Shown here piece by piece: positions 7,932 to 16,056 of a stretch of 33,973 bases of DNA. This DNA is from Saprospiraceae bacterium. Lineage in GTDB: Bacteria; Bacteroidota; Bacteroidia; Chitinophagales; Saprospiraceae. The notes under the pieces are model-generated. The model ran no database searches and was not told the DNA's origin. It saw only the letters and a program-made list of their open reading frames with translations. The translations under genes were made by a program, and so were the position numbers. How positions within the stretch are numbered: position 1 is the stretch's first letter; each line of letters starts with the position of its first letter. The stretch is taken from assembly GCA_020528935.1 (NCBI GenBank), contig JAJDFU010000095.1, positions 1 to 33,973 of the forward strand, read 5' to 3'.

Positions 7932-8780
7932 ATGGATCCATTTGGAAAATATATTTCCGGCTATAAAAGCGCTTACCAGCCCCAGGTAGACAGGGGGCTG
8001 CAACGACTGCACGAAAAGATGGGCCGTACCCCATCCGAACCCCGCAGAGCCTCCTCCCGCTTGTGGTGGATGGGGGTGATCGCAGTGCTTATACTGGCGC
8101 TGTTGGCCTGGTTTTTCTGGCTGCGCGACGGCACCCAGATCCACGCCACTCAAGAAGGGGAAACCCTTCCCCTGGTATTGGAGGAAGGCCTGGAGGTCGT
8201 ACTCAACGAAAGCAGCAGCCTGGAGTTTTTTCCCGCCGAAGACCGGCTTCTTCTCCATGGAGAGGCCTACTTCCGCATTGAACCCCGGCCTGCGCGCCCT
8301 TTGCTGATAGAGACTCCGCATACCCAGGTGCAGGTGCTGGGCACCGCTTTCAATTTACGCGCTCGATCCCGCGAGCTGTTCACCGAGGTGGAAATGGAGC
8401 ACGGCAGCGTAGTATTCGTAGATAAAAACAGTCGCGACAGCACGGTACTGAATGCGCTGCAGCGCGGGCGCTGCTGGAAAGACGGCAAGGGCATGACCGT
8501 GGAACCCGCTTCGCACGGCAGTGCGCATTACTGGCGCACCGGCCAGGCCCGCTTTCTGCATCAACCCCTGCAGCTTGTACTCCGGGAAATGGAGCGCCAT
8601 TACGACCTGGAAGTAGAAGCGGCCGATCATCTGTTGAATTGCCCGGTAACTATTACCTTTTCGGGGTCCCGGTCTTCAGACATCCTCCGGATCCTGGAGC
8701 GCATCCTGGATGCGGAAGCTACGCCTGCGGGTACGAAGGGATACCTGCTTCGGGGAGGAGCGTGTCCGCGGGAAGAGTAA
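7932..8780 (+). CDS. FecR-family anti-sigma factor
   Basis: FecR proteins hold their partner sigma factor at the inner membrane and receive a signal from the periplasmic domain of a TonB receptor. The 282-residue product has a short cytoplasmic segment (1-43), one membrane helix (about 44-64), a periplasmic FecR domain (about 85-185, with HGEAYFRIEPRPARPLLIETP and VQVLGTAFNLRA), and a C-terminal DUF4974/STN-like domain from about 200 (FLHQPLQLVLREMERHYDLEV) typical of Bacteroidota. I took the ATG at 7932 (MDPFGKYISGY). Longer in-frame starts at 7887 (ATG) or 7818 (TTG) are possible, but the added residues are low-complexity and unlike the family. It lies directly between its presumed sigma factor and receptor. 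Confidence 0.9.
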   Translation: MDPFGKYISGYKSAYQPQVDRGLQRLHEKMGRTPSEPRRASSRLWWMGVIAVLILALLAWFFWLRDGTQIHATQEGETLPLVLEEGLEVVLNESSSLEFFPAEDRLLLHGEAYFRIEPRPARPLLIETPHTQVQVLGTAFNLRARSRELFTEVEMEHGSVVFVDKNSRDSTVLNALQRGRCWKDGKGMTVEPASHGSAHYWRTGQARFLHQPLQLVLREMERHYDLEVEAADHLLNCPVTITFSGSRSSDILRILERILDAEATPAGTKGYLLRGGACPREE

Positions 8781-8925
8781 ATTTTCCGCATTTCTTCGAC
8801 CGTTGGTATGTGCCCCACCGGAAGAGAACGCACATTTTCGTAGCTTTCCATGGGAGATCGTCGAACCCCGGCTTCCAATAGCCCACTCCACCTAAAACCC
8901 GCAAAGCCATCTATGCCAGATCGTT

Positions 8926-11577
8926 ATGTGGAGAGGCCTGTATGCCGGATTGCTCATCGCTTTGCTTCCGCTGTGCTCCCATGCACAGGATGATCCCCTT
9001 TCCCTTCGTCTTTCCCTGCAGGTACAGGATGAACCGCTGGAAGCCGTGCTGATCCGTTTGATGCGCCAGGAGGGCGTCTTGCTGAGTTTCAGCCCGAATA
9101 TTCTGCCGGCCAGGCGTATTACGGTCGAGCTGGAGAACAGCTCACTGAAGCGCATACTGGATGTCTTGCTGAAGGATACCGGCCTCGCCTATGAGCGCAT
9201 CGGCGCCCAGGTGGTTCTCTTCAGGGCCAAGCCCGAAAAGTACACCCTGAGCGGCTATGTGGTGGATGCCCAAAGCGGTGAGCGGCTCATTTCTGCCACG
9301 GTATACGATGAGGCCTCCGGGAAGGGCGCCGTCACCAATGCCTACGGATTTTTCAGCCTCACCCTGCCTGCCGGCCGCCTCGAGTTGGTGATCCGGTACC
9401 TGGGGTACCAAACGCAACGTCGGGAGTTGGTACTCGACCGGGCCCGCCACTTGCAATGTGCGCTTCAGCCGGCCCTTGTCCTCCGGGAAATTGAGGTGGT
9501 CGCGGCCCAATCTCCCGCCCTTGCATATCCCTTGCCGGTGGACGAGCTGAAGGAAAACCTGTGGCAACAGTTGCCCCGCCTGGGCGGGGAACGGGACGTA
9601 TTGCGGACAGCCTATTTCATGCCGGGCGTGCAAACGGGAGCCGACGGCATCGGGGGCCTGCACGTGCGAGGTGGCGATCGCGGGCAAAACCTCATTTTGC
9701 TCGACGGCGTGCCGGTCTATGACGTGGCCCATGCCGGCGGGTTGATTTCCCTTTTTACCGATGAGATCGTCAAAAAAGCTACACTGATTAAAGGCGCTTT
9801 TCCTGCCAGGTACGGCGGACGCCTTTCCTCCGTGCTCGACATCAGGACCAGGGAAGGAAGCCTGAAGAAATGGGAAGGCATGGCCGGCTTGTCCATGCTC
9901 ACCAGCCAATTGGCCATGGGCGGCCCCCTGGTGAAAGAAAAGGTTTCAGTTTTCGCTTCGGCCCGTTGGTCGCACCTGGGCATGTACCTGCGGCCCTATT
10001 CCCGAAACAAGAAGCGCGAGGAGGGTGGGCAAGGAGCGTTGGACTACGATTTTTTCGACCTTCACCTCAAGCTCAATTACCTGATCTCGGATAAACACCG
10101 CATTTACCTCAGCCTGTATCGGGGCCGGGACCGGTTTTCCAATGTGGACGAAAAACGCGACACCCTGCTTGCAGGCCAAAATCCGGACCAGCGGAAACTG
10201 TTGTTCGGTCAGAACCTGCAGGAACGCAACGAATGGGGCAATACCCTTGGCGTTCTGCGCTGGAACTTCCTGGTATCCCCGCGCCTGTTTTCCAACTTCT
10301 CCCTGACGTACAGCCGGCTGGATGTTTTGTCCGATTACTTCCGCGGGGAGCAGTTGACCGACCTTGGAGATTCCGAAGTCCTGGACGAGTTCGGCGAATT
10401 TCGCACAGCGCGTTCCCTGGTGCAGGACTTCAGCCTGAAGACCGATTGGGATTGGGTGGCTTCTCCGGTGCATCACCTGCGCTTTGGCGGCGGAGCTACC
10501 CATCACACCTTTGACCCGGGCTTGTGGTGGGGCTTTGCCAACAACGGCACGCAGCCGGAGCCGTGGGAGAGCAACGCCCAGGCCCTGCAGGCCGCAGAAT
10601 GGTGGATGTACGCCGAAGATGAATTTCAGCTGGGCAGCCGCTGGTCGTTCAATCTGGGGTTGCGCTATGCGGGCTGGCAGATCCGGAGCGAGGCTTTCCA
10701 CGTCCTGGAACCGCGTGTGGCCGCGGCCTTCCAGGTCGCCAACCCCTTGCAGGTGCGGGCCAGCCTGAGCCGCATGTCCCAGTTTGTACATCTGCTGTCC
10801 AATTCAGAAGTGGGTTTACCTACGGATCTCTGGGTTCCTGCCACCGCCAAGACCGGCCTACAGGCCTCCTGGCAGACCACCCTGGGGCTGGACCTGAAGA
10901 CCCGCAACGGCTGGATGGGGCGCACAGAAGCCTACTACAAGCTCCTGCAGCCGCTCCTGGCCCTCAGCGAGGGCGCTCAAGTGCGCACCAACTGGGAGGA
11001 GAACATTACCCGGGGCAGTGGCAGGGCCTGGGGCATCGAATGGGAACTGGGTCGACGAAAAGGCCCGCTCGAAGGCTGGGTGAGCTACGGCCTCAGTTTC
11101 ACAAACCGGACCTTCGAACGCGTCAATTTTGGAAGGCCTTATCCCCTGCGGTACGACCGGCGGCACGATATCAAGGCCGCTCTTACCTATGCGCCCAAGA
11201 ATTGGATTACCTTCAGCTGCAGCTGGATGATGAATTCCGGGCTGGCCTTCAACCTGCCTACCCAGCAGTTTGCCGTAGATTATCCCGGCCTGCCCGATCC
11301 CGATCCCATCTTCATTTTCGGCGATAAGAACGAATTCCGGATGCCCTGGTATCATCGCCTGGACGCCGGAGTCACCCTCCGGTTCGGACAAAAGAAGCCC
11401 CTGAAACACAACCTGTACCTGGGCGTGTACAACCTGTACAACCGCAGGAACCCTCTCTACATCCAGCTCCAGGAGCAACTGGCCGTTTCAGCGGGCGAAC
11501 TGGAGGTCCGTCGCGAATTCCAACAGGTGTTTCTGTTTCCCGTTTTGCCGTCCCTGTCCTACGCCATACGCATATAG
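8926..11577 (+). CDS. TonB-dependent outer-membrane receptor with STN domain
   Basis: This outer-membrane beta-barrel imports a bound ligand using TonB energy and probably signals its presence inward. In order, the 883 residues show a signal peptide (1-21, ending SHAQ), a secretin/TonB short N-terminal (STN) domain (about 26-103), a CarboxypepD_reg-like domain (about 106-175, SGYVVDAQSGERLISATV), a plug (about 215-325, with GGLHVRGGDRGQNLILLDGVPVY and FPARYGGRLSSVLDIRT) and a barrel to the C-terminus. In the Fec paradigm the STN domain contacts FecR, so sigma factor, FecR and this receptor form one circuit. The downstream DUF4249 lipoprotein is a frequent partner of such receptors. No SusD gene is present, so glycan import of the Sus type is not indicated. 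The ligand is unknown. Confidence 0.94.
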   Translation: MWRGLYAGLLIALLPLCSHAQDDPLSLRLSLQVQDEPLEAVLIRLMRQEGVLLSFSPNILPARRITVELENSSLKRILDVLLKDTGLAYERIGAQVVLFRAKPEKYTLSGYVVDAQSGERLISATVYDEASGKGAVTNAYGFFSLTLPAGRLELVIRYLGYQTQRRELVLDRARHLQCALQPALVLREIEVVAAQSPALAYPLPVDELKENLWQQLPRLGGERDVLRTAYFMPGVQTGADGIGGLHVRGGDRGQNLILLDGVPVYDVAHAGGLISLFTDEIVKKATLIKGAFPARYGGRLSSVLDIRTREGSLKKWEGMAGLSMLTSQLAMGGPLVKEKVSVFASARWSHLGMYLRPYSRNKKREEGGQGALDYDFFDLHLKLNYLISDKHRIYLSLYRGRDRFSNVDEKRDTLLAGQNPDQRKLLFGQNLQERNEWGNTLGVLRWNFLVSPRLFSNFSLTYSRLDVLSDYFRGEQLTDLGDSEVLDEFGEFRTARSLVQDFSLKTDWDWVASPVHHLRFGGGATHHTFDPGLWWGFANNGTQPEPWESNAQALQAAEWWMYAEDEFQLGSRWSFNLGLRYAGWQIRSEAFHVLEPRVAAAFQVANPLQVRASLSRMSQFVHLLSNSEVGLPTDLWVPATAKTGLQASWQTTLGLDLKTRNGWMGRTEAYYKLLQPLLALSEGAQVRTNWEENITRGSGRAWGIEWELGRRKGPLEGWVSYGLSFTNRTFERVNFGRPYPLRYDRRHDIKAALTYAPKNWITFSCSWMMNSGLAFNLPTQQFAVDYPGLPDPDPIFIFGDKNEFRMPWYHRLDAGVTLRFGQKKPLKHNLYLGVYNLYNRRNPLYIQLQEQLAVSAGELEVRREFQQVFLFPVLPSLSYAIRI

Positions 11578-11666
11578 TTCGTATCTTTAAAGTCGGAAAA
11601 GAATATTTGGCAGGAAAGCGCCGGGACAGGTTTTCGCTTTTCGACAAATACCGCTATGAAAAGCTC

Positions 11667-12617
11667 ATGTTTCCCTTTAGATATATAAGCCTGGGCATAT
11701 TGCTTCTGATCCTCAACAGCTGCGAAGAGCCCTTTGATCCTCAACTTTACGAGGAAGAAGCGCAACTGGTGGTGTTGAGCAACTTCAGCCCCAACAGCCC
11801 GATCGAGGTGTACGTCTCGGTGAGCCAATCGGTGGTGGAACAGAACCCAACTGCCTACCTGAGCCATGCCGAAGTGGACGTGTTGCACGGCGATACCCTC
11901 TTGATTTCCCTGGCGCCTGCTGCTAAAATGGACGGAGAACGGGTCGTTCCGTATTACACACATCCAAGCTTCGTCCCGGAAGAAGGTCGGGTGTACACCC
12001 TCCGGGTTCGCGCGGAAGGCTATGCTCCGGTCTATGCTTCCAGCTATATCCCTCAGCAAGTGGCGCTCGACAGCATAAACCTGGAGAACTTGGCTACCGA
12101 AACTCCGGAAGCATCCTCGGATGAAGAGGAAACCCAGATCTACACCTACGATATCAAATTGCGTTTTCTGGATCCCGCCGGGGAGAAGAACTACTACCAC
12201 CTCAACGTGTATCAACAGATCAAAAAAGAGATTCCCCAAGGGGATACGACCCTTTCCGACTTGCTTACCTACAAGATCTTCTTCTCACCGGTGCTGAATA
12301 CCAATCACATCACCGTTAATCACGACGGCGGCATTCTGCTCGAGGATACGCCATTCGACGGAACCTACGCCCACTTGTCTTTTCCCGTCCGGTTTGTGCT
12401 GAACCTCGGACAGGGGGAAGAATTGGGCGACCTGCTGGTGGAATTTCGCTCCGTGTCCCGCGAGTACTTCTTGTTTCACGCTTCGCTCAGCAAACAGAAA
12501 GAACAGGGCGAAAACCCCCTCCAGGAGCCCGTGCTGGTGTACGACAATATCCAGAACGGGTACGGCATATTCGCCGGTTTCAACACCTCCAAGGATTCCC
12601 TGCTGATCGGAAACTGA
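11667..12617 (+). CDS. DUF4249 lipoprotein
   Basis: This is a Bacteroidota-restricted outer-membrane lipoprotein family that commonly follows TonB-receptor genes. Its biochemical function is unknown. The chosen start gives a clear lipoprotein signal (MFPFRYISLGILLLILNSC, with lipobox LNSC and Cys at residue 19). The rest is a soluble domain of about 297 residues with features I associate with the family: a pattern of beta-strands early on (VVLSNFSPNSPIEVYVSVSQS) and a C-terminal DNIQNGYGIFAGFNTSKDS. The frame stays open 20 codons upstream from a TTG, but only the ATG at 11667 gives a proper signal peptide. The gene lies 89 nt behind the receptor and is probably co-expressed. Its likely role is a surface partner of the receptor. 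Confidence 0.85.
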   Translation: MFPFRYISLGILLLILNSCEEPFDPQLYEEEAQLVVLSNFSPNSPIEVYVSVSQSVVEQNPTAYLSHAEVDVLHGDTLLISLAPAAKMDGERVVPYYTHPSFVPEEGRVYTLRVRAEGYAPVYASSYIPQQVALDSINLENLATETPEASSDEEETQIYTYDIKLRFLDPAGEKNYYHLNVYQQIKKEIPQGDTTLSDLLTYKIFFSPVLNTNHITVNHDGGILLEDTPFDGTYAHLSFPVRFVLNLGQGEELGDLLVEFRSVSREYFLFHASLSKQKEQGENPLQEPVLVYDNIQNGYGIFAGFNTSKDSLLIGN

Positions 12618-13212
12618 GCTTTTTCTCATTCCCTCCTCCAAATTTTTGTCGACCAGCCGTGGGTGCTCACTTCTTTTTTGGTGTCTTTTTGAATAAAGGG
12701 AGAAGGTAATACCGTGAAAAAGTAAAATGGCATACCGCTTACGTATGGATGCGATGAATGACTTAACCAAAGAGGAAGCGGTATTATTTTTCAAGCGCGT
12801 ATGCACGGTTTTCATGCCTTTGAAGGTTGCGGCATTCCCGACTGCTGTCAGGCAGATCATCCTTAACCCGGATTATTCGCGGAAACCCGAACCGGTGCAT
12901 CATGACGATAAGTAGTTGAAAACAGCTTTCTTTTCAACCACTTAGGTGAGAGCCAGCCCTGACCCTTGCAAAATTTTCGATGCCCAAATTGGGGTATGGA
13001 CAATAGGGCGAAGCAAAGGAGCTACCCTGCTTATGATTATCTGGTGCTCCAAACTTCAATTCGTCAGCCCTTGGGCGGAAAATGCCGTGCATTTTCCCGC
13101 TCAAAACCATACGATCTGCGGCAGCAGCCCCGGTTGCGCCAAATCCGGATCGCAAGCTTGTCCCTGCCAAACGCCGAGCCCTGGCCATCAAAACCAAAAG
13201 AACCACTGCACT
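12618..13212. other. 595-nt non-coding gap upstream of the Crp/Fnr gene
   Basis: The gap contains repeat copy C (12864-12912), a perfect 8-bp AT-rich hairpin GTTGAAAA / TTTTCAAC (12915-12938), and a widely spaced inverted pair ATACCGCTT (12733-12741) / AAGCGGTAT (12777-12785). A 62-codon frame at 12727-12915 runs through the repeat and is not credible. The frame of the Crp gene stays open back to 12946, but that stretch has no domain similarity. I do not see a TAnnTTTG promoter. Confidence 0.55.
12864..12912 (+). repeat. Short palindromic intergenic repeat, copy C
   Basis: On the plus strand it reads CCCGGATTATTC, GCGGAAACCCG and, after a 6-nt longer spacer, CATCATGACGATAAG. It shares both end blocks with copies A and B, which lie on the minus strand about 10.5-11 kb away. 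The 8-bp hairpin at 12915-12938 follows directly. Confidence 0.7.
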
Positions 13213-13893
13213 ATGGTAGCCAAGATCAATACGGCCTTCCTGAACGAATTTGACCTGTTCGACAGCCTCTCCACCGAAGAAAAAGCCCGTTTGGCGAGCG
13301 CGATGGAATACCAATGCAAGCCCAAGTATCAGCACATCTACATGCAGGGCGAGCCATCGGAGAAAGTGTATTTTCTGCAAAAGGGCGTAGTGAAGCTCAG
13401 TACTTTTCACGAAGAAGGCAAGGAAGTGATCAGGCAGTTGGTGTATCCCAAAAGCATGTTTGGAGAACTGGGGCTGATCGGTGAGGCCCGCCGCAAAGAT
13501 TTCGCGCAGGCAATGCGCGAGGACGTTCATCTGTATGCCATAACCGTAGAGGAGGTCAAGGCACTCATGCGGGAAAACTTCGACCTCTGTACCCTTGTTA
13601 TGAACACCTTCGGCCAGCGGCTGCTGAAAGCCGAGCACAAGCTGGAGGCCGTGATCTTCAAGGACGCCCGCGCGCGCATCATCGAATTTATTAAAGAAGC
13701 CGTCGAACAACGCGGCCGCCGGGTGGGTTACGAAATGCTCCTCAAACACAGCCTCACTCATCAGGACATTGCCAGCCTCACCTGCACCTCCCGCCAAACC
13801 GTCACCTTGGTGCTGAACGAACTCCGCAAATCCGATCTGATCTATTTCAATCGCGGCCGCATACTGGTGCGCGATATCGACAAACTGGCCTAA
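13213..13893 (+). CDS. Crp/Fnr-family transcriptional regulator
   Basis: The 226-residue protein has an N-terminal cyclic-nucleotide-binding-type beta-roll (about 15-125, with QGEPSEKVYFLQKGVVKL and GELGLIGEARRKDFAQA) and a C-terminal winged helix-turn-helix (about 150-222, HQDIASLTCTSRQTVTLVLNEL). Such proteins bind DNA as dimers after sensing a small molecule. The cassette region contains GE at 84-85 and basic residues R93/R94/K95. It only loosely matches the classical cAMP-binding RxAxxxA, so the ligand is uncertain. I see no N-terminal Cys cluster of the kind that marks an Fnr oxygen sensor. I chose the ATG at 13213 because everything before it lacks family similarity, although the frame is open for 89 codons upstream. 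Its stop overlaps the stop of the convergent methyltransferase gene by 4 nt. Confidence 0.92.
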   Translation: MVAKINTAFLNEFDLFDSLSTEEKARLASAMEYQCKPKYQHIYMQGEPSEKVYFLQKGVVKLSTFHEEGKEVIRQLVYPKSMFGELGLIGEARRKDFAQAMREDVHLYAITVEEVKALMRENFDLCTLVMNTFGQRLLKAEHKLEAVIFKDARARIIEFIKEAVEQRGRRVGYEMLLKHSLTHQDIASLTCTSRQTVTLVLNELRKSDLIYFNRGRILVRDIDKLA

Positions 13894-15281
13894 GGCAGGT
13901 CCATTCGAATGCGCCAGGCCGTAGGGTAGTAGTTGTTGATCCGGTTGGGCAAGCCCTTGAACCAACCTATGCCGAGTTTAGTATAGCTTGCCAATCCCCA
14001 TCCGGTATGCGGCTGTTCCAGCCGGGGCAATTCCTTTTTCAGAAAGCGCAGTGCGTCAGGCCGCGAAAGCTCTACCCGTTGTACAGCTTTTGAAAGGTGC
14101 AGGCTGAAAGCCAGCCCGGCAGCCGGTACGAACTGGTTGCCCTTGTGTTGCCCCAGTTCCAGGAGCGGCCGGCTGCGCTTCAGATGTCCGAGTAGCTCTT
14201 CGGCCGGTTGAGCCACCTCCTGCGGCAAGGCATAATACCGGCCTTTGCGATCGCGGTAGCCGGCCCAGGTGAGCGATGCGTCCAGCCAGTACTCCAGTGC
14301 GGCAACTTCCTCTCTGCTGATTTTCTGAAAGCGTTCCGACGGAAAACCTCCGGCCGATTCGCCTTTGCCCGATCCGGCTTCCTTGCGCAGAACCGCCAGG
14401 AAAAACCCCTCACCGGCCACCCGGTGTGGATAGCACTGATAGCCCCGTCCCGTGTCCACTATGCCCCAGGCCGGATCCAGCTGAAGAGGGCACAACCGCA
14501 TGTCGTTCTGCTGCAACCAGCCCACCTGTTCCTGGTTTTCTGCGGGGTTGTACGTACAGGTGCTGTACAGGAGGAGCCCCCCGGGTCTGAGCAGGGGCAG
14601 AGCCTCGCTCAGAATGCGCCGCTGCCGCAGGCTGCAGTATTGAGCGTGCCCGGACGACCACTCTTCCACGGAGCTGCTGTCCTTGCGAAACAGGCCTTCC
14701 CCACTGCAGGGGGCGTCCAGAAGCACCAGGTCGAAAAGCCCTTCGAGGCCGTGAAAATCGCGCGGATCGTGGTTGCTGGTAACCACGGCAGGGTAGCCCC
14801 ACTTCAGAAGATTGTGCCGAAGGACCTGGTACCGGCTGCGGATCACCTCATTGGCCACCAAAAGGCTGCCGGTGGAGAGCAGCTCGGCCAGCAGAGTGCT
14901 TTTTCCGCCGGGTGCGGCCGCCAGGTCCAGCGCCAGAAGAGGCCCGGATGGCATCCATTGCTGCAGGGCCGTACCCACCAACATGCTGGAAGCTTCCTGC
15001 GGATAATAGGCGCCGGCGTGAAAGGCGGGATCCAGGGTGAAAACCGGCCGTTCGTCCATGTATCTTCCGCCGGTATACCATTTTACTCCGTCGGAAAATT
15101 CCTGGCAAGCTGAATGTTTTACAGGATGAAGGCGGACGGCGGTCGGCGGCGGGGCTTCGAGGGCCTCCAGAAAGCCGGCAAATTCACTGCCCAACTGCGC
15201 TTGCATCCGGGACAGGAAGGCCCGAGGTAAGGGTGCGGCCATGGCCTCGTTTTGGATCAAAAATAGCCGTTTATCGGTCAT
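13890..15281 (-). CDS. rsmF: RsmF-like rRNA m5C methyltransferase (NOL1/NOP2/Sun)
   Basis: This SAM-dependent RNA cytosine-5 methyltransferase is 463 residues long. Motif I reads AAPGGKS (122-128). Motif IV is DAPCSGEG with Cys192, and motif VI is YSTCTYNPAENQ with Cys242, the two cysteines used for catalysis and product release. The length and the C-terminal extension beyond residue about 320 (polar, ending in a PUA-like region with LRFLKKELPRL and YPTAWRIRM) fit the RsmF/YebU group, which methylates 16S rRNA, better than the shorter RsmB. The chosen ATG overlaps the stop of the upstream DUF547 gene by 11 nt, suggesting coupling. A second in-frame ATG at 15242 (MAAPLPRAFLSRMQ) fits family alignments equally well and may be the true start. 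Confidence 0.88.
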   Translation of the reverse strand: MTDKRLFLIQNEAMAAPLPRAFLSRMQAQLGSEFAGFLEALEAPPPTAVRLHPVKHSACQEFSDGVKWYTGGRYMDERPVFTLDPAFHAGAYYPQEASSMLVGTALQQWMPSGPLLALDLAAAPGGKSTLLAELLSTGSLLVANEVIRSRYQVLRHNLLKWGYPAVVTSNHDPRDFHGLEGLFDLVLLDAPCSGEGLFRKDSSSVEEWSSGHAQYCSLRQRRILSEALPLLRPGGLLLYSTCTYNPAENQEQVGWLQQNDMRLCPLQLDPAWGIVDTGRGYQCYPHRVAGEGFFLAVLRKEAGSGKGESAGGFPSERFQKISREEVAALEYWLDASLTWAGYRDRKGRYYALPQEVAQPAEELLGHLKRSRPLLELGQHKGNQFVPAAGLAFSLHLSKAVQRVELSRPDALRFLKKELPRLEQPHTGWGLASYTKLGIGWFKGLPNRINNYYPTAWRIRMDLP

Positions 15282-15975
15282 TCAGCGACCAATCGTAAGC
15301 CTTGAAGCGCACGGAGGCGTCGGTCTGAATAGGGGTATCGGCATATTGATTGAGGTAGGAGTGCAAGTTCCCGAAATCCTCTTTGTACCAGTCGAAGATC
15401 CTGGAGACCGTTACGGCCTCTTCGCGCAGCGTGTTGAACCGGGGGTTATTAATGAACTTTCGGGTTTGATCGCGGAGCTGGTGGTCCAGCACGACGGCCT
15501 TGTAGGCCTTGTTGAGCAGGGGCGGACAGGATCGCGCTGCACAATTCACGGCGAAGTGGATGCGCGCGTCCTTGAACTGAGGCCGGATAATGTTGTGTTC
15601 GATCTGGTTCAGGGAGTACACGGCCCCGCCCAGTCGGATCCAGCTTACGTCCCAGGGGTTGCCATCGTGGAGATCGCGGATGCTTTCTACGGGGTAGTTT
15701 TCGAGGATCAGTTTGATCGTGAAGGCGTTGTAGGTATTGATCCAGTAGGCCAGCTGTTCGGCGCGCGACCAGGAGCGCTTTGCGGGATTCTGGCGCAGGC
15801 TTTGGAGGTAGCCGTCGAGTTTGGCCTCATCGGTTTTGAAGCCGGCATAATCCACCCGTCCGCGGTCGTCTACGTATTGTTGAAGCAGCTTATCCCAGGC
15901 CTCGTGACCGGGCTGGGCGAGCAGGGCCGTCTGGATCAGGAGCAAGAGGCTGATCAGCAGTGATCTGGATTCCAT
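15271..15975 (-). CDS. DUF547 secreted protein
   Basis: The 234-residue product has a signal peptide (MESRSLLISLLLLIQTALLAQ) and the conserved blocks of the DUF547 family: AYWINTYNAFTIKLIL (about 76-91), SLNQIEHNIIR (121-131) and IHFAVNCAARSCPPL (139-153), with the paired Cys145/Cys150. The function of this widespread family is not established. The pattern of invariant Asn/Tyr/His/Cys residues has been read as a possible papain-like or transglutaminase-like fold, but that is not shown here. The start was chosen for the signal peptide; the frame is open 25 codons further back. It lies 81 nt after the M28 peptidase and overlaps the rRNA methyltransferase start, so the three minus-strand genes may share a transcript. 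Confidence 0.9.
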   Translation of the reverse strand: MESRSLLISLLLLIQTALLAQPGHEAWDKLLQQYVDDRGRVDYAGFKTDEAKLDGYLQSLRQNPAKRSWSRAEQLAYWINTYNAFTIKLILENYPVESIRDLHDGNPWDVSWIRLGGAVYSLNQIEHNIIRPQFKDARIHFAVNCAARSCPPLLNKAYKAVVLDHQLRDQTRKFINNPRFNTLREEAVTVSRIFDWYKEDFGNLHSYLNQYADTPIQTDASVRFKAYDWSLNDR

Positions 15976-16056
15976 GTGTTTTTCAGGGGAAACGACAGCA
16001 CGCTTCACCAGGTTGCCCGAAAGGTGTCGCAATTGTTTGCGGCCCGACAACTGCAG

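Noticed and set aside
12727..12915. 62-codon open frame in the gap before the Crp/Fnr gene
   Set aside because: It reads through repeat copy C and has no family similarity.
12946..13212. 89-codon N-terminal extension of the Crp/Fnr regulator
   Set aside because: The frame is open but the translated stretch is Cys/Pro/Ser-rich without domain similarity. The family begins at the ATG at 13213.
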